A stretch of 32,887 nucleotides of DNA from positions 1-32,887 of the forward strand of contig JAPLOW010000089.1 of the NCBI GenBank assembly GCA_026400555.1, written 5' to 3'. The translations under genes were made by a program, and so were the position numbers. Below, piece after piece: positions 9,010 to 18,800 of the stretch (positions are counted from its first letter, which is position 1; every line of letters begins with the position of its first letter). The DNA comes from Hyphomicrobiales bacterium (GTDB lineage Bacteria > Pseudomonadota > Alphaproteobacteria > Rhizobiales > Beijerinckiaceae). The notes below the pieces were generated by a model that saw only the letters and a list, made by a program, of their open reading frames with translations, ran no database searches and had not been told where the DNA came from.

Positions 9010-9989
9010 AAGGGGAGCTTGATCCGGCTCTGGTCCTCGCAGTTCCATCAAAAGGGCGGCTGCAGGAGAACGCCGCCGCCTTCTTTGGCCGCGCCGGGCT
9101 CGGCTTCGTTCAGCCGCGCGGTGAACGCAACTATCGTGGCGCCATCAAGGGCCTCGGCGATATCGAGATCGCTTTCCTGTCCGCCTCCGAGATCGTCGCC
9201 CAGCTTGCCTCGGGGGCAGCTCACCTCGGCATCACAGGCGAGGATCTGGTGCGCGAGCAGATCGCGGACGTACCCGGAACGGTCGAACTCCTGACCTCGC
9301 TCGGCTTCGGTCAGGCCAATGTGGTCGTGGCGGTTCCGCAGGCCTGGATCGATGTGGCCCGGATGGCCGATCTCGATGACATCGCCGAAGACATGCGCCT
9401 CAGGCACGGACGCAAGCTCAGGGTCGCGACCAAGTATATCAACCTCACGCGGCGCTTCTTCGCGGAGAACGGCGTCACCGATTACCGCATCGTCGAGAGC
9501 CTGGGCGCGACCGAGGGCGCGCCCGCAGCCGGCACCGCGGAGGTTATCGTCGATATCACGACCACCGGCTCGACCCTGGCGGCCAATGCGCTCAAGGTGC
9601 TGGACGACGGGGTCATCCTTGCGTCAGAGGCCAATCTTGTGGCTTCTCTGAAGGCGCAATGGGGACCCCGCGCCCGCAAGGCAGCGCATGCGATCCTGAC
9701 GCGCATCGCGGCGGAGGAAGTCGGCCGTGCGGTTCATGAGGTCAGGGCGCGCCTCGACGTGGTCGACCAGGCGCTCGCGGACAGGCTGGGCCGGGAGCAC
9801 AAGGCCCGCCTGCCGTTCGGGCTTGAGGCTCCGGGCGGTATCGTCACCATTTACTGCCCCCGCGCCGCCGGCTTTGCGCTGGTGGACGATCTCAGGGCCC
9901 TCGGCGCGACCGACGTGACGATGCGGTCGCTCGACTATGTCTTCCGGCAGGACAATCCTTTGCTCGACCGGCTGATGGCGCGCATCTGA
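9006..9989 (+). CDS. hisG: ATP phosphoribosyltransferase HisG (long, 327 aa)
   Basis: AVPSKGRLQENAAAFFGRAGL, LGITGEDLV, RVATKYINLTRRFF, EVIVDITTTGSTLAANALKVLDDG. ATGA overlap with hisZ. Confidence 0.95.
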   Translation: MKGELDPALVLAVPSKGRLQENAAAFFGRAGLGFVQPRGERNYRGAIKGLGDIEIAFLSASEIVAQLASGAAHLGITGEDLVREQIADVPGTVELLTSLGFGQANVVVAVPQAWIDVARMADLDDIAEDMRLRHGRKLRVATKYINLTRRFFAENGVTDYRIVESLGATEGAPAAGTAEVIVDITTTGSTLAANALKVLDDGVILASEANLVASLKAQWGPRARKAAHAILTRIAAEEVGRAVHEVRARLDVVDQALADRLGREHKARLPFGLEAPGGIVTIYCPRAAGFALVDDLRALGATDVTMRSLDYVFRQDNPLLDRLMARI

Positions 9990-10006
9990 GCGAACCGGCG
10001 CAAACC

Positions 10007-10043
10007 CCAAAAAAGGAGGCCACCCCGGGGGAGAGGTGGCCTC
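10007..10043 (-). terminator. Intrinsic terminator of aceB (minus strand)
   Basis: GAGGCCACC (10016-10024) / GGTGGCCTC (10035-10043) perfect 9-bp stem; the A-run at 10009-10014 becomes a U-tract on the minus-strand transcript. Confidence 0.8.
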
Positions 10044-10188
10044 GCAGGGACGATCTGGCCGGGGGAGTGGCCGATCGTGATGGGGAAGGAAGTCCCGAAG
10101 GGCTTCATGGGAGTATACGTAGTCTCCCGTAGACCGGATCAACAGCCGCATAAAAAAATTCCAGCGGCTGCGTGACGCGCGCCTAGGC

Positions 10189-11799
10189 CTAACCTTTGAT
10201 CATCTGATAGGCCGGCAGCGTCAGGAAGTCCGCGAAGTCCGGCGCCAGCGACATCTCCTTGAAGAGCTTCGCCGCCTCCGGGAAGCGCCCACCACTGAAC
10301 GCAGCGTCACCGATCTCGGCCTTCACCTTGTCCATTTCCTCGGCGTAGACCGTCTCGAACCAGGCCGGCGTGACCTTGCGGCCGCCTTCCAGTTCGACGC
10401 CGTACTTGATGAACTGCCAGATCTGGGCGCGCGAGATCTCGGCCGTCGCTGCATCCTCCATCATGTTGTAGATCGGCACCGCGCCGCGGCCACGCAGCCA
10501 GGCTTCCATGTACTGCACGCCGACGCGGATGTTTTCGCGGAAGCCGGCTTCGGTGCGGGTGCCCGTGTGCGGCTCCAGAAGATCGGCGCGGGTGACCTGC
10601 GCATCCTCGCGCAGTTTGGAAAGCTGGTTCGGCATCGGCATCATGCGGTTGAACACCTCCATGGCCACCGGCACGAGGTCCGGATGCGCCACCCAGGTGC
10701 CGTCATGGCCGTTGCCTGCTTCACGCTCCTTGTCGGCCTTGACCTTGGCGAAGGCGGCGGCATTGGCCTCGGGATTGTTCTTGATCGGGATCTGCGCCGC
10801 CATGCCGCCCATCGCGAAAGCTCCGCGCTTGTGGCAGGTCTTGATCAACAGGAGCGAATAGGCCTGCAGGAATGCCTTGCTCATCACCACCTGCGAGCGA
10901 TCCGGCAGCACGTAGTTGGGGTTCTTGGCCAGCTTCTTGATGTAGGAGAATATGTAGTCCCAGCGGCCGCAGTTGAGGCCGGCCATGTGGTCCTTCAGTT
11001 CATAGATGATCTCGTCCATCTCGAACGCCGCCGGCAGCGTCTCGATCAGGACCGTGGCCTTGATGGTGCCGATCCTGAGGCCGAGCACGCCCTGCGCGTG
11101 GACCATGACGTCGTTCCAGAGCCGCGCCTCAAGATGGCTTTCCATCTTCGGCAGATAGAAATATGGACCCGAACCCGCCGCGATGGCGGATTTGGCATTG
11201 TGGAAGAGATACATGCCGAAATCGAACAACGATCCGCTCATCTCCTCGCCGTCCACCGTGACATGCGCTTCCATCAGGTGCCAGCCGCGTGGGCGCACGA
11301 TCAGGACGGCGGGGGTGGGGCCAAGCCTGTAGGCCTTTCCGGTAACGGCATCCGTGAAGTCGAGCTTGCCGGCCCAGCGGTCCTTGAGGTTGAGCTGACC
11401 CTCGATGCAGTTGGTCCAGGTCGGCGAGTTGGCGTCCTCGAAGTCGGTCATGAAGACCTTTGCGCCGCAGTTCAGAGCATTGACCACCATCTTGCGGTCG
11501 GTCGGGCCGGTGATCTCGACGCGGCGGTCCTGCAGGTCTGCCGGGATCGGCGCAACCTTCCAGTCGCCGTCGCGGACGTGCTTGGTCTCGGTCAGGAAGT
11601 CAGGCGTCTCACCGGCGTCGAAACGCTTCTGGCGCTCGGCGCGCAGGGCGAGCAAGCGCCTGCGGGTGGCATCGAAACGGCGATGCAGATCCGCAACGAA
11701 GGCAAGCGCGTCGTGGGTGAGGATCTCGTCAAAGCGGGCGTTCATGGCGCCCGTGACGGCGAAGCCCTTTGTCAAGGCGGTGTTGCTGGTGACAGACAT
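10189..11799 (-). CDS. aceB: Malate synthase A
   Basis: VFMTDFEDANSPTWTNCIEGQLNLKDR, VLIVRPRGWHLMEAHV, LRIGTIKATVLIETLPAAFEMDEIIYELKDHMAGLNCGRWDYIFSYIKK. Start chosen at MSVTSNTAL. Confidence 0.96.
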   Translation of the reverse strand: MSVTSNTALTKGFAVTGAMNARFDEILTHDALAFVADLHRRFDATRRRLLALRAERQKRFDAGETPDFLTETKHVRDGDWKVAPIPADLQDRRVEITGPTDRKMVVNALNCGAKVFMTDFEDANSPTWTNCIEGQLNLKDRWAGKLDFTDAVTGKAYRLGPTPAVLIVRPRGWHLMEAHVTVDGEEMSGSLFDFGMYLFHNAKSAIAAGSGPYFYLPKMESHLEARLWNDVMVHAQGVLGLRIGTIKATVLIETLPAAFEMDEIIYELKDHMAGLNCGRWDYIFSYIKKLAKNPNYVLPDRSQVVMSKAFLQAYSLLLIKTCHKRGAFAMGGMAAQIPIKNNPEANAAAFAKVKADKEREAGNGHDGTWVAHPDLVPVAMEVFNRMMPMPNQLSKLREDAQVTRADLLEPHTGTRTEAGFRENIRVGVQYMEAWLRGRGAVPIYNMMEDAATAEISRAQIWQFIKYGVELEGGRKVTPAWFETVYAEEMDKVKAEIGDAAFSGGRFPEAAKLFKEMSLAPDFADFLTLPAYQMIKG

Positions 11800-12031
11800 G
11801 GGCGGTCTCCTGAAGGTGCCGGCGATGGCGAACTCGTGATCGACCGGCATCGGAGGGATGTTATCATTCAGAATGACTATCGCCGAAAGTGGCTAGAATA
11901 TCAGATCAGTATTTCTAAATCGGAACAAATCACGTTGGCATCACGACAGCGTGAGCCCTGTAACGAACGGGTAGGGCGGCACGAAACCAGTGGAACAGGT
12001 CCAACATCCACGCCTGTCAACGGAGGCTCCC

Positions 12032-12409
12032 ATGAAGCTCTTTCTCGCTGCCCCTATCGCCATTCTGATGGCTGCGCCAGCGATGGCCGGTGAATTCAAG
12101 CCCTACAACAAGGCGGAATTCGACAAACTGATCGCCACCGGACAATCGGTTCTTGTCCATGTGCAGGCCGACTGGTGCCCGACCTGCAAGCGTCAGTTGA
12201 AGGTCCTCGGCCCGATGCTCAACGATCCAGCAAATGCCCGGATCACGGCCGTGACCGTGAATTTCGACACCGAGACAGCCTTCAAGCAGGCCAACAGGAT
12301 CGGCGGCCAGTCCACGCTGATCATCTACAAGGGTGGCAAAGAAGTGGCCCGCTCTGTTGGCGCCACCGATGCCACGGCGATTGGTAATCTGATCGCAAAG
12401 GTTCGCTGA
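12032..12409 (+). CDS. Thioredoxin-fold protein with signal peptide (WCPTC motif)
   Basis: MKLFLAAPIAILMAAPAMAG signal; VLVHVQADWCPTCKRQLKVL redox motif. Confidence 0.9.
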   Translation: MKLFLAAPIAILMAAPAMAGEFKPYNKAEFDKLIATGQSVLVHVQADWCPTCKRQLKVLGPMLNDPANARITAVTVNFDTETAFKQANRIGGQSTLIIYKGGKEVARSVGATDATAIGNLIAKVR

Positions 12410-12487
12410 GCACGACGAACGCGCCGCGCCTCCCTGTCTTTCCAATCGGCAGGGAATGGCTGCGGTCGCGTCAGCGGGGACATTCGC

Positions 12488-13204
12488 ATGCTTGCCATCC
12501 TGTCATCCTACGCAGCGGGGATGCTGACGACGCTGAACCCGTGCGTGCTGCCGGTCCTGCCGATCATCATGGCAACCGCCTTCCAGGGCGGCCGCTTCGG
12601 TCCGCTCGCCCTCGCGACGGGGCTGTCATTCAGCTTCACGTCGATCGTGCTGGTTGTTGCGGCGACCGGCGCTTTCTTCGGCCTTGACCCCTCGGTTCTA
12701 AGGACCGCCGCCGCGATCATGTTCATCCTGGCCGGCTGCCTGTTCCTGTTCAGGCGTCTGCAGGACGGCCTGGCAACGCTCATGCAACCCCTGGCCGATC
12801 GCGCCAATGCGCTGTCGACGGGTGCAGACACCGGTTCCCTGTTTGGTCAGTTCGGTATCGGGCTACTGCTCGGCGTTGTCTGGTCACCCTGTTCCGGACC
12901 GGCGCTTGGCGCGGCGATCGGGCTTGCAACCCAGGCGGACGGGTTGAAGGATGCGGCGCTGCGGATGGCCTTCTTCGGACTTGGCGCCGGGACCGTTCTT
13001 GCCGGTATCGCCTATGGTTCCCGCGCGGCCATGTCCGCCAACAAGGCGCGACTGATGCGCTTCGCAACGGCTGCAAAGCCGGTCGCCGGGGCCGTCTTCA
13101 TCGGAGTCGGCCTTCTGGCCCTGACCGGTTACGACAAGGTGCTTGAGCGCGCCATGACCGAGGCCATGCCGGACTGGCTGATCAATCTGACAACGTCGAT
13201 CTGA
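12488..13204 (+). CDS. Cytochrome c biogenesis CcdA/DsbD-type transmembrane electron transporter
   Basis: SYAAGMLTTLNPCVLPVLPIIMATA and GVVWSPCSGPALGAAI: paired intramembrane Cys motifs with multiple TMs. Confidence 0.9.
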   Translation: MLAILSSYAAGMLTTLNPCVLPVLPIIMATAFQGGRFGPLALATGLSFSFTSIVLVVAATGAFFGLDPSVLRTAAAIMFILAGCLFLFRRLQDGLATLMQPLADRANALSTGADTGSLFGQFGIGLLLGVVWSPCSGPALGAAIGLATQADGLKDAALRMAFFGLGAGTVLAGIAYGSRAAMSANKARLMRFATAAKPVAGAVFIGVGLLALTGYDKVLERAMTEAMPDWLINLTTSI

Positions 13205-14005
13205 TCACCCGAGCGCGATGATCAGCGCCAGCCCGATGCTGCCCACCGCGATGCGCCAGTAGGCGAAGGGCTTGAAGCCGTAGTTCGACACGATGTCGAG
13301 CAGCTTGCGGACCACGACGAGGCCCGCCAGGAAGGCCGAGACGAAGCCGATCGCGATCAGGGCGACATTGTCGGCGCTGAGCTGCTTGTAGCTCTTGAGC
13401 AGATCATAGGCGAAGGCGCCGGCCATGGTCGGCATGGCAAGGAAGAAGGAGAACTCGGCCGCCGCCCGCTTGGACGCCCCCAGCAGCATCGCGCCGACGA
13501 TCGATGAACCCGAGCGCGACACGCCCGGCACCATGGCGAGGCACTGGATCAGGCCGATCTTGAGGTACATCAGGGTCGGGAACGCCATGGCGTCATCGTG
13601 CTTCACCTCAAGATCGAGGTCATCGACGACGAGCAGGATCAGGCCGCCCGCGATCAGGGTGCAGCAGACCAGAAACGGGTTGAACAGCACACCCTTGATG
13701 AAGCCATGCAGCAGAGCGCCGAAGAAGGCGGCCGGCAGGAAGGCCAGCAAAACGCCGAACACGAAGCGGCGCGCTGCGGCGCTCGACGGCAGCGTGACGG
13801 CCACATGCCAGAGCTTGCCGAAATAGACCGAAAGGATCGCGAGGATCGCCCCAAGCTGGATCAGGATCGCAAAGGTCTTGCCGAAATCATCGTCGCCAAT
13901 GCCGAGGAAATGGTCGAGCAAGAGCAGATGGCCCGTCGATGAGACGGGGATGAACTCGGTCAGTCCCTCGACCAGCCCCAGAACCAGCGCCTTGATGTAG
14001 TCCAT
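13205..14005 (-). CDS. uppP: Undecaprenyl-diphosphatase UppP
   Basis: [35 protein letters not shown] and [38 protein letters not shown]. Confidence 0.97.
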   Translation of the reverse strand: MDYIKALVLGLVEGLTEFIPVSSTGHLLLLDHFLGIGDDDFGKTFAILIQLGAILAILSVYFGKLWHVAVTLPSSAAARRFVFGVLLAFLPAAFFGALLHGFIKGVLFNPFLVCCTLIAGGLILLVVDDLDLEVKHDDAMAFPTLMYLKIGLIQCLAMVPGVSRSGSSIVGAMLLGASKRAAAEFSFFLAMPTMAGAFAYDLLKSYKQLSADNVALIAIGFVSAFLAGLVVVRKLLDIVSNYGFKPFAYWRIAVGSIGLALIIALG

Positions 14006-14163
14006 GTCGCGACAGACCCTTTCTCCGGCCAAGCTGATCGCCTGCCCCATCCGCCTTCACGGCAACGACCGAATCGGGTTGTGGGCAACGCTTTCGGGTT
14101 CTATACGCGGGGACCCTTCCGCACCACCCGGCGCATGGTCCAGACCCTCGCCGGCCAACCCAG

Positions 14164-14871
14164 ATGCCAGAAGACTTCATGCCGCGCCTCATCCATGCCC
14201 CGTTCTGCCCGCACTCGCGTTTCATCCGTCTTGTCATGGGCGAGATGGGCATGGAGGCGGACCTGGCGGAGGAGCGCGCCTGGGAGCGGCGGCCCGAATT
14301 CCTCAGCCTCAATCCGGCCGGAACGACGCCCATACTGATCGAGGAAAGCACGCTGGTGGTGCCCACCGCCGATGTGATTTCCGAGTATCTTGATGAGACG
14401 CGGGGGCTTGCGCTCGGCGAACGGCGGCTTCTGCCCGATCCGCCAGCAGAGCGCATCGAAGTGCGACGGCTGACGAACTGGTTCAATCACAAGTTCTTCG
14501 ATGAGGTTTCCGGGCCGCTGACGCTCGAGAAGATCAACAAGCGCTTCATGCGCAATGACGAAGGCGGTGGACCGCCTGACACAGTCTCGATCCGGGCCGC
14601 GCGCAACAATGTGCGTTACCACCTGCAGTATATCGGCTGGCTGACCGCCCGGCGGAACTGGCTTGCCGGACCCAACATGTCCTATGCTGATCTTGCTGCC
14701 GCCGCCCACCTGTCCTGTGTGGACTACCTCGGCGATGCAGCCTGGGATGAGAGCGAAGGCGCGCGCGCATGGTACGCGAAGATGAAGTCCCGCCCGAGCT
14801 TCCGCCCGCTGCTCGCCGACCGCGTGGCCGGCATGGCGCCCTCGGCGACCTACGACAACCTCGACTTTTGA
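14164..14871 (+). CDS. Glutathione S-transferase family protein
   Basis: N-terminal thioredoxin-like domain [17 protein letters not shown]...[29 protein letters not shown] and C-terminal helical GST domain. Confidence 0.85.
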   Translation: MPEDFMPRLIHAPFCPHSRFIRLVMGEMGMEADLAEERAWERRPEFLSLNPAGTTPILIEESTLVVPTADVISEYLDETRGLALGERRLLPDPPAERIEVRRLTNWFNHKFFDEVSGPLTLEKINKRFMRNDEGGGPPDTVSIRAARNNVRYHLQYIGWLTARRNWLAGPNMSYADLAAAAHLSCVDYLGDAAWDESEGARAWYAKMKSRPSFRPLLADRVAGMAPSATYDNLDF

Positions 14872-15995
14872 CCCCGGCAGCCCTGAAGCAGGCGGTTCTG
14901 GCGAGGGCGAGGACCGAAGGCTTCGGCATCGTGCGCGTGACCACGCCTTCGGCTATTCCGGACGCCGCCCGCCGGCTCAGGCAATGGCTCGACGCCTCGT
15001 ACCACGGGACGATGGACTGGATGGCCGACCGGGCCGACTGGCGCGGCGATCCGGCGCGGCTCTGGCCGGAGGCGCGCTCGGTGATCATGCTCGGCCTGTC
15101 CTACACGCCGCCGCACGACCCACTGGCGGTCCTCGCGGAGCCTGAAAAGGCGGCGCTGTCGGTCTACGCGGCCCGGCGGGACTATCACGATGTGATCAAG
15201 GGCAAGCTCAAGACAGTGGCTGGAGCGCTGACTGCCAGCGACGCTGCCATCAAGGTCTTCGTCGACACCGCGCCAGTGATGGAAAAGGCGCTGGCCGAGG
15301 CCGCGGGGCTCGGCTGGCAGGGCAAGCACACGGTGCTGGTGTCGCGCGAGCATGGCTCTTGGCTGTTCCTGGGCGCGATCTTTACCAGCGCCGAGCTACC
15401 GGCGGATGAAGCCGGAACTGACCATTGCGGCCGCTGCACGCGCTGTCTCGACATTTGCCCGACCAAGGCCTTCCCGGCGCCCTATGTGCTGGATGCGCGG
15501 CGCTGCGTCGCCTATCTGACCATCGAGCATGCCGGCCATATCGACCGTGACCTGCGCCCCGGCATCGGCAACAGGGTTTTCGGCTGCGATGACTGCCTCG
15601 CAATCTGTCCTTGGAACAAGTTCGCGGACGCCGCCCGCGAATCGCGTTTGGCCCTTCGGGAGGACCTTCTCGGGATGCCGCTGTCCGCCCTCGCGGCGCT
15701 CGGTGATGCATCCTTCCGCAGGCTGTTCGCGGGCACGCCGGTCAAGCGGACGGGGCGGGACCGTTTTGTGCGCAATGTCCTGATCGCCATCGGCAACTCG
15801 GACGCAGCCGAACTGGGCGACGTTGCGCAAGCGCGGCTTGACGACGCCTCGCCACTGGTGCGCGCCATGGCGGTCTGGGCGCTGGCGCGGCTAGCGCCAG
15901 GGCGCGCGCGTGAGCTCGCCGCCGGATTGGCGCAGATGGAGACCGATACCGCTGTGCAGGCCGAGTGGCGCACCGTGCTGGACGGTGCCGCATGA
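14868..15995 (+). CDS. queG: Epoxyqueuosine reductase QueG, probable TTG start
   Basis: 4Fe-4S motifs [16 protein letters not shown] and [26 protein letters not shown]-terminal HEAT-like region. TTGA overlap with the GST stop codon. Confidence 0.93.
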   Translation: MTPAALKQAVLARARTEGFGIVRVTTPSAIPDAARRLRQWLDASYHGTMDWMADRADWRGDPARLWPEARSVIMLGLSYTPPHDPLAVLAEPEKAALSVYAARRDYHDVIKGKLKTVAGALTASDAAIKVFVDTAPVMEKALAEAAGLGWQGKHTVLVSREHGSWLFLGAIFTSAELPADEAGTDHCGRCTRCLDICPTKAFPAPYVLDARRCVAYLTIEHAGHIDRDLRPGIGNRVFGCDDCLAICPWNKFADAARESRLALREDLLGMPLSALAALGDASFRRLFAGTPVKRTGRDRFVRNVLIAIGNSDAAELGDVAQARLDDASPLVRAMAVWALARLAPGRARELAAGLAQMETDTAVQAEWRTVLDGAA

Positions 15996-16873
15996 GGCTC
16001 GTCGTTCTCGGCATGGGTTATTCGGCGGCGCAATTCGTGGCGCAGGGGCGCGCGCGCTTCGCCAGTGTCAGCGTCACAGTGCGCAGCGCGGAGAAGGCCG
16101 CCCGCCTGCGGGCCGGCGGCTTCGAGGCCTTCGTTCTGTCGGGACAGATGGTTGACCCTGCGCTGGAGACCGCGATCCGGGATGCGGGTGCGCTGCTTGT
16201 TTCCATTCCAGCCGAGGATGGCGGGGACCCTGCCCTGCCGGTGCTCGGTGAGGTGATCCGGACAGCGCCGCGCCTTGGCTGGATTGGCTATCTCTCCACC
16301 GTTGGCGTCTACGGTGATCATCAGGGCGCAGTGGTCGATGAAACATCAGACCTGCGGGCAACCTCGGAGCGCGGGCTCAGGCGGATCGCGGCCGAGCTAG
16401 GCTGGCTCGATCTCGGCGTGGCCTCCGGCAAGGCCGTCCAGGTTTTCCGGCTCGCGGGGATTTACGGGCCCGGGCGCAACCAGCTCGTCTCGATCGCGGA
16501 CGGATCGGCGCGGCGGATCATCAAGGCCGGCCAGAAATTCAGCCGCATCCATGTTGAGGACATCGCTGGGGCCTGTCTCGCCTCGCTCGACAGGCCCGAT
16601 CCGGGCGCCGTCTACAATGTGGCCGACAATGAACCGGCGCCGCCGCAGGACGTGATCGCCTTCGCGGCCGGGCTGCTCGGCCTTCCGGCGCCACGCGAGG
16701 AGCCGTTCGACAGCGCGACGCTCTCGCCCATGGCGCGCTCCTTCTACATGGACAGCCGCCAGATCTCGAACGCGAAGCTGCGGACGCGGCTGGGCTATGT
16801 GATGCGCTATCCGACCTACCGCGAAGGCCTCACTGCCCTGTTCCGGGCGGGCGAAGGCCAACGAAGTCGTTAA
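15992..16873 (+). CDS. NAD-dependent epimerase/SDR family protein (YeeZ-like)
   Basis: [13 protein letters not shown] nucleotide-binding start, [46 protein letters not shown] overlap with queG. Confidence 0.85.
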   Translation: MRLVVLGMGYSAAQFVAQGRARFASVSVTVRSAEKAARLRAGGFEAFVLSGQMVDPALETAIRDAGALLVSIPAEDGGDPALPVLGEVIRTAPRLGWIGYLSTVGVYGDHQGAVVDETSDLRATSERGLRRIAAELGWLDLGVASGKAVQVFRLAGIYGPGRNQLVSIADGSARRIIKAGQKFSRIHVEDIAGACLASLDRPDPGAVYNVADNEPAPPQDVIAFAAGLLGLPAPREEPFDSATLSPMARSFYMDSRQISNAKLRTRLGYVMRYPTYREGLTALFRAGEGQRSR

Positions 16874-16890
16874 CCTGCCTCGCAGCGCGC

Positions 16891-17535
16891 CTATTTCGTG
16901 CCGAACATCCTGTCGCCGGCGTCGCCGAGCCCTGGCACGATGTAGCCGTGATCGTTGAGATGGCTGTCGATGGACGCGGTCCAGATGCGGACCTCCGGAT
17001 GTGCGTCGCGCATCTTGGCGATACCCTCCGGGGCCGCGAGCAGGCACACGAAGCGCAGGTCTTTCGCGCCGCGCTCCTTGAGGCGGTCGACGGCCGCGAT
17101 AGCAGAGTTGGCGGTAGCCAGCATGGGGTCCATCACGATGACCATGCGGTCGGCGATGTCCGACGGAGCCTTGAAGTAGTATTCGACGGCCTGCAGCGTC
17201 TCGGGGTCGCGGTACAGGCCAATATGGGCCACGCGGGCTGCCGGCACCATCTCGAGCATGCCATCGAGGAAGCCCACGCCGGCACGCAGGATCGGGGCGA
17301 AGACCAGCTTCTTGCCGGCGATGATCGGGGCCTGCATCTTCTGAAGCGGCGTCTCGATTTCGGTCATCGTGATCGGCAGATCGCGCGTGACCTCGTAGCA
17401 CAGCAGCATGCCAATTTCGTTGAGCAACTGCCGGAAGCTCTTGGTCGAGCGCTCCTTGTCGCGCATCAGGGTGAGCTTGTGCTGCACCAGCGGATGATCG
17501 ACGACCGTGACGCCTGGATCTTTCTGACTTGCCAT
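16891..17535 (-). CDS. upp: Uracil phosphoribosyltransferase
   Basis: [103 protein letters not shown]. Confidence 0.97.
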   Translation of the reverse strand: MASQKDPGVTVVDHPLVQHKLTLMRDKERSTKSFRQLLNEIGMLLCYEVTRDLPITMTEIETPLQKMQAPIIAGKKLVFAPILRAGVGFLDGMLEMVPAARVAHIGLYRDPETLQAVEYYFKAPSDIADRMVIVMDPMLATANSAIAAVDRLKERGAKDLRFVCLLAAPEGIAKMRDAHPEVRIWTASIDSHLNDHGYIVPGLGDAGDRMFGTK

Positions 17536-17558
17536 GCTCGCATTCCCTCCCAAGACCC

Positions 17559-18797
17559 TCAGAATACCGTTCCGTCGCTGATGATGGCCAGCGGCGGGCC
17601 GCCATCCGCACGCTTTTCTTTCGCGATCCGCCGACCGGCTGCCCAGGTGCCGCCTTCGAGGACCTTGGCGAGCGGCAGTTCGGCGGCGCTCAGCCCGAGT
17701 CTGGCACGCATCCTCGCAGCGATGATGTCGAGCAGCGCCACGGTCAGCGCGCGCCACTCGACGACGAGTACGGACGACACGGCATGCCTGCGCGTCCAGT
17801 CAGCGGGGTCCTTCAGGGACAGAACGCCGAAATCAAGCAGCAATCCTCCGTTGCGGTACTCGGGAAGACCGGTGAGGCCATCAATGTCGCGGACATCGTG
17901 ACCGGCCCATTGCAGCGGCTCGATCAGCGAGTAGGTCAGCCATTGCGAGAGCTTGTGGAACGGGACGGCGCTGCCATGCCCCGGGAGCGGGATGCCGTGC
18001 GGATGAAACCACGTATCGCCGCAGCCGGGGACGGCGCCGGCGCGCTCGGGCCAGATGCCGCTGAATTCCTTCAGAACCTCCACCAGCATCATCGACGCCA
18101 GCAGCGGGTTGCCCGACTCCAGCGTTTCGAGGAACAGGTCTGCAAGGATCGAGGGCCGCTGATTGCCGGGCTGATCGGCATGGCGGTCGGCCAGTTCCTC
18201 GCCAAGCCGGTGCAACAGCGCTGTCCGCCCTTCAAGGCCGACAAGCGGATTGTCCGCCCCGACCTGGAAGCCGCGGCGCAGGTCGCCGACCGAGAGTCGC
18301 TGCAGCCGTTCGGCATCGACCCTGAGCGGTTCGCCCGGATGAGCCGAAAACAGTCCCTCCCGGAACATGGTGAAAGAGGCCAGCCCAAGCCCCTCGGACT
18401 TGCTGGCTTCGACGCGCGTGATCGGCTCCACAAAGCGCCAGCCCATCCCGGCCCCCGCATCCAGCAGCACGCTGACAATCACAAGGTCATAGGCGGCCTT
18501 GACGCGCGCCCGCTGCGACGTCCAGTCCGTCGCCTTGTCGAGGTCTGCCCACAGATCGCGGCCGCCGGCACGGAAATGCCGCCAGCGCGCGTGAAACGGG
18601 ATCTCGCCCGTCGGATAGTTCGCGCGCGTGGTCTCGATGACATAGTCGACCACCGCATCAAGGCGGCTCTCGTCGAGCGACAAATGGGCCAGCTCGCCGG
18701 CGCGGGCGTGGTCGAGCAGCTTCCGGGCGGCCATGCGCACGGCTCCGCCGTTCATGAGGCGCTGGTTCAGGCCATGATGGCTGAGAATGCCGGACAT
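17559..18797 (-). CDS. DUF1688 family protein (URC4/Urg3-like), probable uracil catabolism
   Basis: [106 protein letters not shown]. Sits between a GTP cyclohydrolase II-like gene and upp. Confidence 0.87.
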   Translation of the reverse strand: MSGILSHHGLNQRLMNGGAVRMAARKLLDHARAGELAHLSLDESRLDAVVDYVIETTRANYPTGEIPFHARWRHFRAGGRDLWADLDKATDWTSQRARVKAAYDLVIVSVLLDAGAGMGWRFVEPITRVEASKSEGLGLASFTMFREGLFSAHPGEPLRVDAERLQRLSVGDLRRGFQVGADNPLVGLEGRTALLHRLGEELADRHADQPGNQRPSILADLFLETLESGNPLLASMMLVEVLKEFSGIWPERAGAVPGCGDTWFHPHGIPLPGHGSAVPFHKLSQWLTYSLIEPLQWAGHDVRDIDGLTGLPEYRNGGLLLDFGVLSLKDPADWTRRHAVSSVLVVEWRALTVALLDIIAARMRARLGLSAAELPLAKVLEGGTWAAGRRIAKEKRADGGPPLAIISDGTVF

Positions 18798-18800
18798 CGC

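Noticed and set aside
7054-9051. 665-aa minus-strand ORF opposite olsB/hisZ
   Set aside because: Antisense shadow ORF over two recognised genes with no family signature.
10567-12093. 508-aa plus-strand ORF opposite aceB
   Set aside because: Antisense to malate synthase A; composition typical of shadow frames.
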